From assembly GCF_003254395.2 (NCBI RefSeq), contig NC_037639.1, positions 2,212,501 through 2,276,500 of the forward strand: 64,000 bases of DNA, written 5' to 3'. Origin of the DNA: Apis mellifera. Its lineage: Eukaryota; Arthropoda; Insecta; Hymenoptera; Apidae. The position numbers and the translations under genes were made by a program. Below the pieces are notes generated by a model. The model was not told where the DNA came from, searched no databases, and was given only the letters and a program-made list of their open reading frames with translations. Position 1 is the first letter of the stretch. Each line of letters begins with the position of its first letter. This document shows positions 14,986 to 27,790 of the stretch, piece after piece.

Positions 14986-16580
14986 ATTATTATATTCGAA
15001 AAATTTTTTAAAAATATTTTCACTACTTATGTGAGATAAAAAGTAGCAAGAAATATATCATAAATCTTTTCAATCATAATTATTATTGATAATTTCTAGT
15101 GCAATAAATAATAGACACAGTCAAAAAAAAAAAAAATTAAAAAATGATACAATTCCATTGAAATATGCAAATGGTTTAAGACTAAATATTGTTTATAATT
15201 TGACTACATTGTATTCAATCCTAATCACCCGAGATTATTGAATTACAAATATGATAAAAATATTTTTTCTGGATTCTAAATCTAAAACGAGGAATATTAT
15301 AAAACAATATTATTTTTATGATAGTATTTTACGTATTAGATAAATATTAAATATTTTTTAAAACACTATAGCTTGGTTAAAATGCAATGCAAGTTTGAAA
15401 TCTTATATTCCAGTTTCAACCAACATCACTAGCTTCTTGACGAAGTTTATAATAAACATGCGCTTGAAAATTAGAATTATGTATTTTTGTACAACACTCA
15501 TTTTAAGTCTAATTCGAGAAATTTTTCCTAGCCTTTCTAGGATATCATCATTTAAAAAACTAATCCATGATATTACTAATTAATATTATATCATGGAACT
15601 CTCAAATTTATCGTGGAAAGATTTTCTGTAGAGTTTTTAGTATGAATTTAGTATGAATTTGAAGTTTATTAAAACTATGTCAATTTTGACCATCAAATAC
15701 GATCAGATTGTGAATCATTATTCATTCTCATCATCAAGATAAGAAAATATACTATTATCTTTTCACCTTCGGTCAGAGATTCTAGCCGAAATACTTATTA
15801 ATATAAAGATTTAAACAAAAATGCTTAATGCTAAAATGTAACAATGAAAAAGAAAAATTAAATTCAATTTTTTTATTAAATTACAAGTAATTACAATTAA
15901 TCAATGTTATGATACTACAATGAAGTGAATAATAAATTCAATAATATATTGCTTTCATATGTTACTTTTCAATAATATTTATCTGTAATCAATCTATTAA
16001 GAATTATTAATTTAATATTAAGGACGGATCAAGGATCACTAAGGATTACTAACATTAAAAAAAATATTCAGAAGAATGATTTTAAAGTTTGAATTGAATT
16101 TTCGATAAATAATTTGATTTATTTATTTGCTCAATTGTTTTTTAATTTAAGATTTGTATCGTTTATTTTTTTTATTTCAAATATATATATTATTTATCGT
16201 ATTTAATTCATTAGAAAAATTTTATATTTATTTTTTTATATCATATTCATTTTGAATAAGAAATAAATTCGATTTATCATTCTATACAAATAGTAATTAA
16301 TTTATTCATTTTTTTTTAATAAGATATAATTCGATATAATTTTCAGTCGATAAAAAATATTTATTACATTCAATATATTTTCTTCGATACATTGAAGTTT
16401 AATTAAGCTTATTCATATCAAGCACGTAACTAACACGACTCGATTAATCTATTTCGCGATTAATAAATTGTTTTTTGTTAATAACTTTTTAATAAAGTCG
16501 TAATTTGCAAAGAAAAATGTTAAAATTGAAATTATGAAATTATCTCAAGAATTTCCAATTAATAAGTGTATTTTTGGAAC
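14986..16580 (+). repeat. Dispersed repeat, copy B (about 1.6 kb)
   Basis: It is collinear with copy A, with many indels in poly-A/T runs. The 62-codon frame at 15,395-15,583 has no counterpart in copy A, so I do not call a gene. Together with copy D it forms an imperfect inverted pair of about 1.1 kb arms meeting at about 14,985. Confidence 0.55.
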
Positions 16581-16866
16581 ATTCTATATAAATTATCTTT
16601 TTTAATAATAATAAAAGAAAAAGAAATAAATCGTAATTTATATTTTCTCAAATTTTTTTTATTTATATGAAATATGAATGATAACATATATAACACATAT
16701 ATACAACAAAATGATATATAATATATCAATTCTGTTGTTTAAAAAAGAAAAAGTTACATTTATTATTATTATTTTTTTATATATGCTGAATTTGAATTTA
16801 ATTATGAAAATAATGGGTTTAGTATCATGGGTTTAGAAAATATGAAAAAAAGAGAAATAAATAAAA

Positions 16867-16869
<3 letters not shown>

Positions 16870-16907
<38 letters not shown>
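16870..16907. repeat. (AT)n microsatellite
   Basis: Uninterrupted AT dinucleotides, about 19 units. Confidence 0.95.
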
Positions 16908-16911
<4 letters not shown>

Positions 16912-18228
16912 AAATATCAATTTACAATTACTAAAAATTATAGGATATCATTTCATCGCGAAGAGTATTCATAATAGTGTGTAAAAATTTTTTATCATTG
17001 ATCAAAATATTATTCAATTGTTAAACAGTCTTAACAAATAAATCATATAAACAATATAGAAATCATTTTGTTATATTAAAAATAAATCAAAATGTATATT
17101 TATTATATTTCATAACACAAACCTAAAAATTTTAATTTTTTTTTATTTTGTAAATTTGTTAAAAATCTCAAAAAAAATATTAAATAATTTTTCGGTTCTT
17201 GAAGATGAAAACATCTCTTGAATATAATTAATTAAATTAAATGTTATCTTATTTCTCTACGTATTTTTAAAACTTCCTTATAATAAATATAAAAAATTCT
17301 CATAACAAAAAATGAATAGTTTTTTATGCTTTATAAAATGTGATATTATTATTAATACGATATTATGAAATTAATAAAAATTTTTTATTTATAATAAAAA
17401 AATTTTAATATTTTATTATATTAAAAAACATATAAAAAATAAATACAGATAAATATATTAAATACATTAAATTATTACATAATATGATACTTAAATAATT
17501 TTAAATAATTAAATATATGAATTTTGCATGCCTATTTCTATTTTAATAGTATCGTTTTATATGGTATAAAAATTTTTTATAAGACATAAAAATTTATTCA
17601 TTTTTTACTATAATTATTTTTTAAAAAATAATTTATAATTATTAAAAAAAAATTATCTAGTATTTCTTGAAGTCTCTTATAAATCTGTAAAATTTAAAAA
17701 AAATGTGAATTCTCGAATTATTGAAATTCCCTTATGAGATCATTTTAAATCATTAAAGAGTTTCAAATTTCTTCAAAAATGTTTTTATACTAGAAAACAA
17801 GGGAGAAAGTGAAAATAATTTTTCCTCAACTTTTCTCAATTAATTTAGAAATTATTTTTGTAAACTAAGTCATTATGAATTTAAAAATTAAAATATTTGT
17901 TTTATAACAAATTCTTAAAAGTTGATATATAATAAACATTTTATTTCGAAAACAACATTTTATTTTAAAAAATATATTATATCGCCAATATATTAGAATA
18001 TGTGAAAAAAATATAATAAGAGATAAACATAATATTCATAAATAATTTTTAACAATTTTCTCTTTTTTTTAGAAAAGCAATTTTTTTGTTTTTTAAGAAA
18101 TACTTTTAAAGATTCTATAAGAATTTTCCATTTCCAAGTAAATTAAACAACCATTTTCACATAAATTTTTTTCGTTGATTTCGATACTAATCATAATATT
18201 TTTTATATAAAATAGAAAAAAGATAAAT

Positions 18229-18268
18229 ATGTGTGCGTAGGTATGTGTGCATGCGCATGCGTATGTGT
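18229..18268. repeat. Alternating purine-pyrimidine tract (TG/CG-rich)
   Basis: A run of TGTGCG and GCATGCGCATGC units with palindrome GCATGCGCATGC at 18,249-18,260. It is the only GC-containing alternating tract in the left flank and could adopt a left-handed helix; that is inference. Confidence 0.8.
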
Positions 18269-18340
18269 TTTACTTAAGAATAATAAAAATAAAGGAGAAA
18301 GATTGTCAAAAGAGTTTAATTAAATATACTTTTAGAAATA

Positions 18341-18742
18341 GAATTTAATTTTTTATTTTTAATAAAACAATTATTTTGAGTTATAATCTTAATTTTTTAT
18401 CTACTGATTTTATCTATTATTGATTAAATATTATTGATTATTTTTTTCGATTTATTATTATATTTATATATTTTTTCAATATTGATAGTTTTTAATATAT
18501 TTATTAAAAATATCATTAAAATATCATTTAGCAAATAGAATTGCTTTCTATTTTTTATTTTTAATAAAACAATTATTTTGTAGAATTATAATCTTGATTT
18601 GTTATCTATTGATTTTATCTATTATTGATATTTTTTCGATTTATTATTATATTTATATATTTTTTTCAATACTGATAGTTTTTAATATATATTATTAAAA
18701 ATATCATTAAAATATCATTTAGCAAATAGAATTGCTTTCTAT
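18341..18742. repeat. Tandem duplication, about 200 bp unit, two copies
   Basis: Copy 1 (about 18,341-18,545) and copy 2 (about 18,546-18,742) share long identical runs, for example CATTTAGCAAATAGAATTGC (18,525 and 18,716) and AATAAAACAATTATTTTG (18,361 and 18,563). Copy 2 lacks about 12 bases in the middle. Identity is high enough to suggest a recent duplication. Confidence 0.9.
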
Positions 18743-18797
18743 TTAATGTTATTATTAAGGTATATAAAAATGTTTATTACTATTAATTATAATAATA

Positions 18798-18882
18798 ATA
18801 AATATGATATTATATAATATAATAATTATAATATATAATTATAATAATTATAATATATAATTATAATAATTATAATATAATA
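18798..18882. repeat. (ATAATTAT)-type low-complexity block
   Basis: Repeated ATAATTATAATAT units in tandem, an imperfect satellite-like run. Confidence 0.85.
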
Positions 18883-19239
18883 ATAATTAAAAATAAAAAT
18901 AGAGAGACTTGATACTACAAAAACTATATTGTAGTATATTTAAGCTATTTTTGTTATTTATATGTTAACGATATTTTGAAAATATATATTAAAAAATTAA
19001 TGAAATATCATTAATGTATGTCCATATATAATCATTAATAATATCTTTAATTATTCATAAATAATCTTGCATTACAATCTAAAATCACTTATTAATCATG
19101 TATTTCATAAAATTTATATTTCATTGACGACAGCAATTAAAGAAATAATATATTAATATTATTAATATATATCGATATATTATCGATATACTTTGGATTC
19201 TAATGGAAAAAAATAGAAATGAAAAAATTTTATGGTATT

Positions 19240-19342
19240 CGATTATATTATTATATTATATTATATATTATATATTATTATATATTATATATATTATATA
19301 TTATTATATATTATATATATTATATATTATATATTATATATA
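19240..19342. repeat. TTATATATTA-type repeat block
   Basis: About 100 bases made only of A and T in units of TATTATATAT with varying spacing. Confidence 0.9.
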
Positions 19343-19816
19343 TGAATTATATTATATTATATAAGTTATTGTAGTATGGTTATATATATTTTTAAATTAT
19401 TATAATAAGAATGATAGTTATCTATCGAATAAATGATAATTTTTATTCAACAAATTATTATTTTGATATTATTTATGATATTATTATAATAATTTTACGA
19501 AAAATATTAATAACTAAAAAAATAAATAATATTTTGCTTGTACTCACAAATATAGAAATAGTTTTCATTACCTTCCTTATTTCTGCTTTTCTTCTTATCT
19601 TCTTTTTCCTGTGAAACATACAATTTTTAATTCTCTTAGTAAAATAAGTAAAAATTTATTATATAATATTATAATTATTATATGTGCTTTTATAAAAATT
19701 GTGAAAATCCTTCAATTCATACAATAATTTTAAAAAATCTAATTGTCTGGATAAATATGTTTCAAAATATTCATTTAATGATTAATAATAATTAATAATA
19801 TTGTATTCTTTATTTT

Positions 19817-19841
19817 CAGTTGTGTCGGTATTTTAGTTAAT
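19817..19841 (+). repeat. Left terminal inverted repeat
   Basis: Begins CAGTTGTGTCGGTATTT, then TAGTTAA. It pairs with 21,506-21,530 on the opposite strand with two mismatches in 25. Confidence 0.75.
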
Positions 19842-20470
19842 ACTTACCTTTTAAAAAATGAAAAAAAAAACAATAATAATAAAAATAAATAAAAAATTAT
19901 ATCGTAAAAGAAATATATTATTCAGCTTTTAACGATAATAATATTATAATTAGTAATAAAAATAATTATATTTTATTATTAAATAACAATAAAATAAACA
20001 AGCATTTGTCGAATCGGAAATTGTGTCTACAATAATTGTAAATAAAATTATAATATTATACAATATAAAAAAATTAATAAAATATAATACTTGATGGTTT
20101 CTAACTTTTATAATTTATAACAAACCATGCTATGTATCAATATTTTTGATATTATTGTACGTTTCTTTTAAAGTATTAATAAATTTAACTTTTTTTTGTG
20201 TGAAGTTTTTTTTATGATATTTGTTAATCTAATTTATTAAAAAATAATTTCAAAATAAATTCATTGATTATAAATTGATATTTTATGGCAAATAAAAAAA
20301 TTATAATATATTATTCATTATATTTAATATATTATATTATATTTAATATATTTATTATATTTAATACATTATATTATATTATATTTTTTTAAATATTTTT
20401 TAACGATCTTCATGAAATATTTCAAATCAGTTATATATTTTATTTTTTATTAAATATTGTTATGTTTTAT

Positions 20471-20611
20471 TAAAATATCAAAAATGTAACATGTCTAACT
20501 TCTTTATTGTTAAAACAATCACAAATATAAATTTTATTTAAATTAGGATATCAAAAATTATAACATATTTAACTTGTTTATCTTTAAAACAATCACAAAT
20601 ATAAATTTTAT
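20471..20611. repeat. Tandem duplication, about 70 bp unit, two copies
   Basis: Copies at about 20,471-20,540 and 20,545-20,611 share ACAATCACAAATATAAATTT and a diverged ATATCAAAAATNTAACAT segment. It lies inside the candidate transposon. Confidence 0.85.
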
Positions 20612-21505
20612 ATAACTATGTTTTTTTATTTGCATCATATTACATCATAAATATTCATCATATTATTTTCATAAATATTTCTTCTTTTTAATATAAATTT
20701 AAATTTTTTAATATAAATTTAAATTCATCACTCAATGAAATCATTCATGAATCAAATCATATATTTTTAAACTGATATTAATTATTTATAATGTTCTAAT
20801 TCTTAAGCAAACTTAATATATATGTATGTATTTATTTCAAAAATTTTTTTTTAGATATTTGGACATATATTTATATTAATAAATAATATTGATATTGATA
20901 CATTTTCTTTGATTTTTTAAAATTGATAATTTATTTTTTTTACTTTTTCATATTCTCTTATTTCTTTTTTTCTCTAATTATATTTTCTAATTGATAGATT
21001 TCCCCATACTTTTAAAAATCTTTTTTGAAAATTTTATTATTCCACAATCAATAATAACTTATTTTTAAATATAAATAAAATAATAAATAAGAATATAAAA
21101 TAAAGATTTTATATTTTTTTATTTTATAAAGATATCCTATTTTTTTTCTTTAAAAATTTATATTTTCTCTGATACATATAATTTTTTGTCTTTGAAAAAT
21201 ATTTAATAAACTGCTGATATATAAAAATTAATCATATGTAAAATTTAATTATGAAATAAAAATTTTTTTACGAATGACTAAACTTTGTCAGTACTTCCAA
21301 AAATTATTATTGCAAATAAAAATTATCACAATTATTAATACAATTAACATAATATTAGTTTTAGATATTTTAGATATTTTGATATACTGTCATTATTAAT
21401 ATAATGTAAAAAATATCAAAACAATATCAAATCAGAAAAATGATAATAAATAATTTTATAAAAAATGAATGTTGTAAGTTTGTAATATAATGTAAATATA
21501 AATGA

Positions 21506-21530
21506 GTTTACTTAAATACCGACACAACTG
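21506..21530 (-). repeat. Right terminal inverted repeat
   Basis: The reverse complement begins CAGTTGTGTCGGTATTT, then AAGTAAA. It pairs with 19,817-19,841. Confidence 0.75.
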
Positions 21531-24500
21531 CAGGTTTTTTTGCATAATGTAAACATCAAATTAAAAGAATATGAAATATCATTTCATGCATTAAATGTAA
21601 TATAGTATCCTAAAATCCATTTATCAATCACATAACTTTTATGAATGTTATATAAAACATATTTGTTTATGTTTTTTATTTTGCTCAATAATAATAATTC
21701 ATAAAAATATTTATAAGTTAATTACATGATTAATAAATATAATTTAAACATTTTTTGCATAATTATGTATAAATCATTCAAAAATTATACCACGATCAAT
21801 AAAAACATCGTTTACATTATATCAATTTGTAAATAAAAAATGATAAAATACACATTGAACTTTCTCGAATTAAATATATATTTAAAAGCAATCTTGAACT
21901 GACTTCTGAATGCATAATAACTGTAAATTATGATATAAAGCAATAAAAGAAAAACTATAAAAAGTTCATTTTCATCAATATTGTATAATTTTCGGAAAAA
22001 GAGCTACAATATTAATTGCAGCAAATAATATTTGTATATAATATTTATAATATTATTATAAAAAGAATCTGTATCATCACTACGATATAAATAATATAGA
22101 AAATTTAATAATTTTCAAGAAAAAAATTTTAACAATAATTATGAAATTTACCAGCTTTTTTTAGTTTTCATTATTTCAGTTTTTTTTTTAACTTTGTTAT
22201 TATTTTTTTTAATTTTATTATTATTAAATGAAAATAAATTTTACCATCAAAATAAAAAATCAAATAAAAAAATCAAAAAAGTAACTTTTTCATTTTTAAA
22301 AAAAGAGTATTATATATGTTAGTTAATACTAATTTTATGTAATTATAGAATTTTGTTTGATTGATATTTATCTGTGATAGAGTATAGTTAAATATGCGAT
22401 TATTATTTATGTTTTTTTTTTTTAAAATCACATTGTAACGACAAATAATTAATACATATAACGGAAGAATCAGTTAAAAATTGTCTCATAAATGATGATA
22501 AACTTGAAATATGTCAATTTCAATGTTCGATATCGAAATTTTATCAATTCGATATCGAAAACATTTCAAAAATCATTACACTATTTAGTCTCATATTTAG
22601 TATCTATTGTTATGACATTACTCATTTTATTTTCGATCATCCAAAAATTATTTTATATTTTATTTTTTCCGAATAATTTCTTGATTTAATTAATTTATTT
22701 AAAAAAGATTATAGATATATATAAAATTGTTAAAATTGAGAAAAGCATAATTGCATAATTACTATTTTAATTAGTAAAAGTCCCCAGAAATTTAAAATAT
22801 TATAAAAATTTTTGGATATAAAGTGTTTACGTAAATATAATGTGTATATCACATATACATGTAAATATCATATAACTTTTTTTTTGTTGCATAAATTCAC
22901 TTTAAGAAAATAAAAATAATATATAAAAAATTAAAATAATATATAATAAATTGATGTCTGAAAATTTAAATACTCTTTAATTGTGTTATAAAATATATTA
23001 TATATATCATAACTATAAGAAATAAAAAAAAAATTTTAGACAATAATTACTTATTATAAAATAATAATATTGTATAAAAAATTTATAAATTATTTATAAA
23101 AATAGAAAAAAGTTACAAGCAAAAAAATAAAAAGTATAAATTTTGTTATATTGCTGAATTTTGTTTCTTGATAATTATACAAGTAAAAATCTTTTAAATC
23201 TTGAATATTGCATAACAAAATTTTTTTAATACTTAAAAAAATAAAATAATTTATATTATATTATTTATATATTATGTCTTTTTAATATTATGAAACATAT
23301 ACAGTTGTTTACAAAAATATTTTAACATTAATGTACATTTTATTTTAAATCTATATTAATTATAAAAGAAATAAATTTAAACTTCTTTCTATCTTAACAG
23401 AAATTCTATATATAATATAATTATAATAAATTCTTCAAAGAACTATTGGAAATATAAAAATTTAATATGCTTATTCTATGATAACATAATTGCTATGTAT
23501 GGAACAATGAAATTATATGAAATCGTTACAAAAAAACAAAATTTATTTAGATTTTCAAAATTATTTAATTTTTTAACTAATATATCATATATAAAATATA
23601 TTATAACACTTTAGTGGCAAAAGTTGATTACGAATGAGAGATTATAATTTAATAGTATTTTGTACATACATTAACATTGTAAATATATAATATAAGATCG
23701 AGAAATTTTCATGTAAAGTTTTTATATATGCGGGAAAAAAACATAAAATATAGTTGTAACATTCTTATAGAAATTTTTTCTAATATTATAAATATTCTTA
23801 TTCTTTAATTATTTACTAAATCCTATTATAAATATCTGTTATATAAGAAAATAAAGAAATTTAACAATTATGTAAAATTTTTATGAAAATATATGTAATA
23901 TGAAGTTATATGTAACTCTTTTTTTTTATTTTCAATAATATTTTTATTCACTATAATAAAAACAGTATAATAAAAACAGAAGTTTATAAATTATCTTACA
24001 TTTAAATGTTAAGTTTGTTCATCACATAATATATAAAATTTAGAAGTTCTATGATTATTGAGAAACAAAATTCAGCAATAGAGCAAAGTTTGTACTTGTA
24101 AAAAAAATTTTTTCTTATATTATTTTATAATTAATTAAAATTACAATTTATTATATAAACTATTAATTACAATTTAAGTAAAAAATGAATTTAAAAATAA
24201 ATTTAATTTTTTCGTTTATAATTTTTGTTAATTATATAAACAATTAAAAAATATTTTATTAGATGATATTCCTCATATTTCATATTCCTTAAAATAAATA
24301 AAAATTTGTCTAAAAATTTTTCTTTTTATTTTTTATAATTTATAAACTATGAAATTAACTATGAAAATAGCTAAAATGAATTTAGACATCAAAGAAAAAA
24401 AAAAATTTAAAAGAAATATCTGAAATTTATTAATTCTAAAATCATATAATTTTGTTAAATTTTTTTGCTATTGAATAAGCTTTCATTCTTTTACTTGGAT

Positions 24501-24699
24501 ATTATTTAAATTACCTAAATAAAGAACATTAAAAGAATTACCATTATCATTTTTTGGATGAAAAAAATTATGGAGATTATCGAAGAGATACTTTTATCAT
24601 ACATATCTTTTGTCTGAACAACTCTTAATTTTTATTTATGGTTTTTACTAATTCTAATAAATCTAAATCTTAAAAACATCATCTTAAACACACCAGAAT
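21531..24699. other. No gene seen; AT-rich
   Basis: The only reading frames of 60 codons or more are AT-driven and have no coding character. No repeats above background are noted. Confidence 0.6.
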
Positions 24700-24783
24700 T
24701 TATTGTGCATCAAGGCAATGTTTTTCTGTGAACTTTATTTCTTTGATTATACCAAGTGTATTTTCGAATTCATTTAATAAATT
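24700..24783 (-). CDS. Candidate terminal exon with stop (27 codons)
   Basis: An acceptor-like ATATTTTATATACAG precedes a phase-0 frame that starts NLLNEFENTLGIIKEIKFTE and ends with TAA at 24,702-24,700. Phase 0 matches the donor at 27,791. Composition is less AT-rich than its surroundings and the product reads like a charged helix, not like translated TA repeat. An AATAAA follows within about 70 bases, though that word is common here. The patch could equally be a relic of a mobile element or chance. Confidence 0.25.
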   Translation of the reverse strand, partial: NLLNEFENTLGIIKEIKFTEKHCLDAQ

Positions 24784-25410
24784 CTGTATATAAAATATCA
24801 TAACAATATCAAAAGCTAATAGGTATTGGAACTTTTGGAATTTAAAAAGTAATACAAATTTTTCAAATGAATATAGTAGATAGAAATATATTCGTATATA
24901 TATATATTGTTCTAATATTTTTTAATATTATAATAATATTATTATTTATAATTGTTATTGCATATATTATTATTGCATAAAATGTTTTTTAAAAAATGTA
25001 ATACATCCGAAAAAAAATAATAGAAAATAGAAAATAAGACAATTATTTTTTTAAAAAATCACATAATAAATAATTATTTTATTTAGTTTTATTTTAATTT
25101 TGGCGAATTTAACAATTATCTTTTTCTTTATGATTTTAATAATCTTGAAATATATTGTAAAAGGTATCATTTTGAACAATTTTTTTTTTTTTATATAACC
25201 AATGATAAATTTTAGTTTTAAGTTATTCACAAAAAAACTTTGTGACTAATGTGTGAAATTGCAGAAAAGCTATTTTCTTTTCAATTTTGATTTGTAATTA
25301 TTATAGAGAACAAGATTCTGAATAACTTTTTTTTTTTAAATATAATCGATCGATTATAATATTTATATCGATATTTTGAATATTTTGAAAATATTTGTAA
25401 AAAAAAAGAT

Positions 25411-25415
<5 letters not shown>

Positions 25416-25460
<45 letters not shown>
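25416..25460. repeat. (AT)n microsatellite
   Basis: About 22 uninterrupted TA units. Confidence 0.95.
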
Positions 25461-25462
<2 letters not shown>

Positions 25463-25628
25463 TAATGTTCTAAGTTACTTTGTTTTCCCGTTGCTTATTG
25501 TTTATTTATTTGAAATTTATTTACAAATTTGAAATTTAGAATTGATAGGAAACCAAAATGGATTTCAAACATAATATATATATATATAGTATGCGATTTA
25601 TTTATTCTATAAATATATAAGCATCCAA

Positions 25629-25670
25629 GCATATATAAACATATATATATATATATATGTTTATATATGC
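25629..25670. repeat. 42-bp perfect palindrome
   Basis: Starts GCATATATAAACATATAT and ends with its exact reverse complement. The non-TA arms (GCATATATAAAC) make it more than a plain TA run. Confidence 0.9.
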
Positions 25671-26302
25671 ATATATTTAGTACTTATTCATTGCAAAATT
25701 TGGCATTTGAATCCGCGGAAAATGTATATAAAAATAAATAAAATATAAAACAACTTTTATATTTTGATTGAAATTATGAAAATAGCTATATCATATTATT
25801 TATTGTTGAAATTTTAATCAATTATGAATTATTTTATATTTTATTTTTTTATATTTTATATAAAATATTTTATATTTTATTTTACTTTATTTTATATTGT
25901 ACTAAAGAATCTAAAGAATCTGCAATATTTAAGTCTAGTATAAGAGGATTTACATAAAACACTTAAATAACCAAAATCGATGAAAAAGTGCCATCCATAA
26001 ATATTCTTTCGATTATTGATTTTTTTGGACACCATTATGAATGTATTTAGAATGTATCTAGAAATAGTAGATAAGTTGTTAGGTATACATTGCGATACAT
26101 ATAAATAAACTTTTATTAAATAGAATCTTTTTTTTTTTAGTAAATATTTCGAAAATTATAATCAAGCATCATCTATATATTTAAGAAAAATTTATTGAAA
26201 CTATTAATTTCTATAATATATTCTTAAATCATTGAAATCAAAGTTAATGATCGTTTTCTAAATAATTATTATTCTAATAATTCGAAAACTAAAATTTATC
26301 AC

Positions 26303-26305
<3 letters not shown>

Positions 26306-26345
<40 letters not shown>
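26306..26345. repeat. (TA)n microsatellite
   Basis: About 20 uninterrupted TA units. Confidence 0.95.
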
Positions 26346-26349
<4 letters not shown>

Positions 26350-27790
26350 ATAAATATTGTTCAAAATAATGCTTTTAAAACATATTTCAACATATTTCTC
26401 ATTAAGATCGTTTAGGAAGAAGTTAATTAACAAATTAATCTTAATTTTTCTCTTTTATAAATAATATTATATTTCAAAATATTTTTTAATTTAATGATTT
26501 CGATAATAAATTTCGATTAATAAATAATAACAAAAATAACAAAAATTATTAATAGCATTCATTTCAACATTTTAATAGCAATTAAATATGCATATTTGTT
26601 AAGTAGCTATTTATTATTTTGTTTATATATTTTGAAAATTATACTAATATTTTTAGATTGGATTAATTTTATATCTATAATTAACTATTAAAAAAGAAAA
26701 AGAAATAAAAGCTATTTGCAATGATTTCACATATATAAATAAAAGAAATAATACTATTTAAAAAAACTGAATTAAAATTTTAACTATATTATTATTACAA
26801 TCAATTATTAATTTAATTCTGTATTTTTAGATTGAATTAATATTATATCATTTATTTTCAAAATTAAGAATAAAAATAAAAATTTGTTTAAAAATTATAT
26901 TTTCTTAATTTTAAAATTATAATAAAATTTAATTTTAATTTTATTTTATTTTATTGTAATACTAAAATAATTAATGCATTTAAATAATAGAAAAGATTAT
27001 AAATATCATTTTATGAATATTTATAGTTATATGTAATGTATGTATAATTTAAAAAAAAATAAAGATATAAAATAAGTTTTAAATATATGGGATAATATTT
27101 AAGTGAAAATAATAATAAATAATAAAATATAATAAAATATTTTATAAAGAACTAAACTATTGAAAACATTTATAACTGTGTATAACTGATGTTTTATAAA
27201 AAATAATTTTTAAAAATATTTTATAATATAAAAATAATTTTCTATAAATGAAATAATAAAAAAAATTTGAAAGTTATATAAGTTATTATTTTTAAAATAA
27301 AATTTTATATTTCTTTATTCATAATAATAAAACGATTGTTTGTTGCAAACAAATTTAATATATTAAATTATTTAGTATAGTAAAATTATGAATTTTTGAT
27401 CAATTAAATTGTATATATGTGTATATTAAATATTAGCTTTTAATTAAATGTTTTTCTATTATGAAATATAAAAGTGTGTTAATATTATAACATAAACATT
27501 TTCATAAATGGAACATTTATAACATTGAAAATATTTATAATACACTTATAATATCGATTAAAAATTAAAATATATTATTAAAAACTAAAAATATATAAAA
27601 AATTATCAAGATCAACTTCCTTTAAATAAACAATTTTTTAAATATTTTAAAATTCGCAAATTCTTTATTTGCTAATTGAAAATAATAAAACTAACTGAAT
27701 GAAAAGCAAAATATAAATAATATCAGCCATAATAAAAAAAAAAGGAAAAAATAGATTGATATAATATAATTGAAGGGGCACCTTTTTCAC

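Larger units (their letters stand above)
16581..19816. other. No gene seen; AT-rich with microsatellites and a tandem duplication
   Basis: It contains the TA repeat at 16,870-16,907, the alternating purine-pyrimidine tract at 18,229-18,268, the tandem duplication at 18,341-18,742, and TATA/ATAAT-type blocks at 18,798-18,882 and 19,240-19,342. No coding region is supported. Confidence 0.6.
19817..21530. mobile_element. Candidate DNA transposon relic with 25-bp terminal inverted repeats
   Basis: The left end reads CAGTTGTGTCGGTATTT from 19,817. The right end, reverse-complemented from 21,530, reads the same 17 bases, and agreement continues to about 25 bases with two mismatches. A match of this length in sequence this AT-poor at the ends is very unlikely by chance. 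The CAG terminus and 1.7 kb length are like Tc1/mariner or pogo elements, but no TA target duplication is visible (TT on the left, CA on the right). No transposase frame remains. Internal sequence is AT-rich with a tandem duplication at 20,471-20,611. It may be a non-autonomous or decayed copy. Confidence 0.6.
24784..27790 (-). other. Stretch 3' of the last firm exon, probable intron
   Basis: AT-rich sequence with TA microsatellites at 25,416-25,460 and 26,306-26,345 and a 42-base perfect palindrome at 25,629-25,670. A less AT-rich patch at about 25,910-26,100 has no open frame of note. If the exon at 24,700-24,783 is real this is the last intron; otherwise the intron runs on past the window edge. 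Confidence 0.45.
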
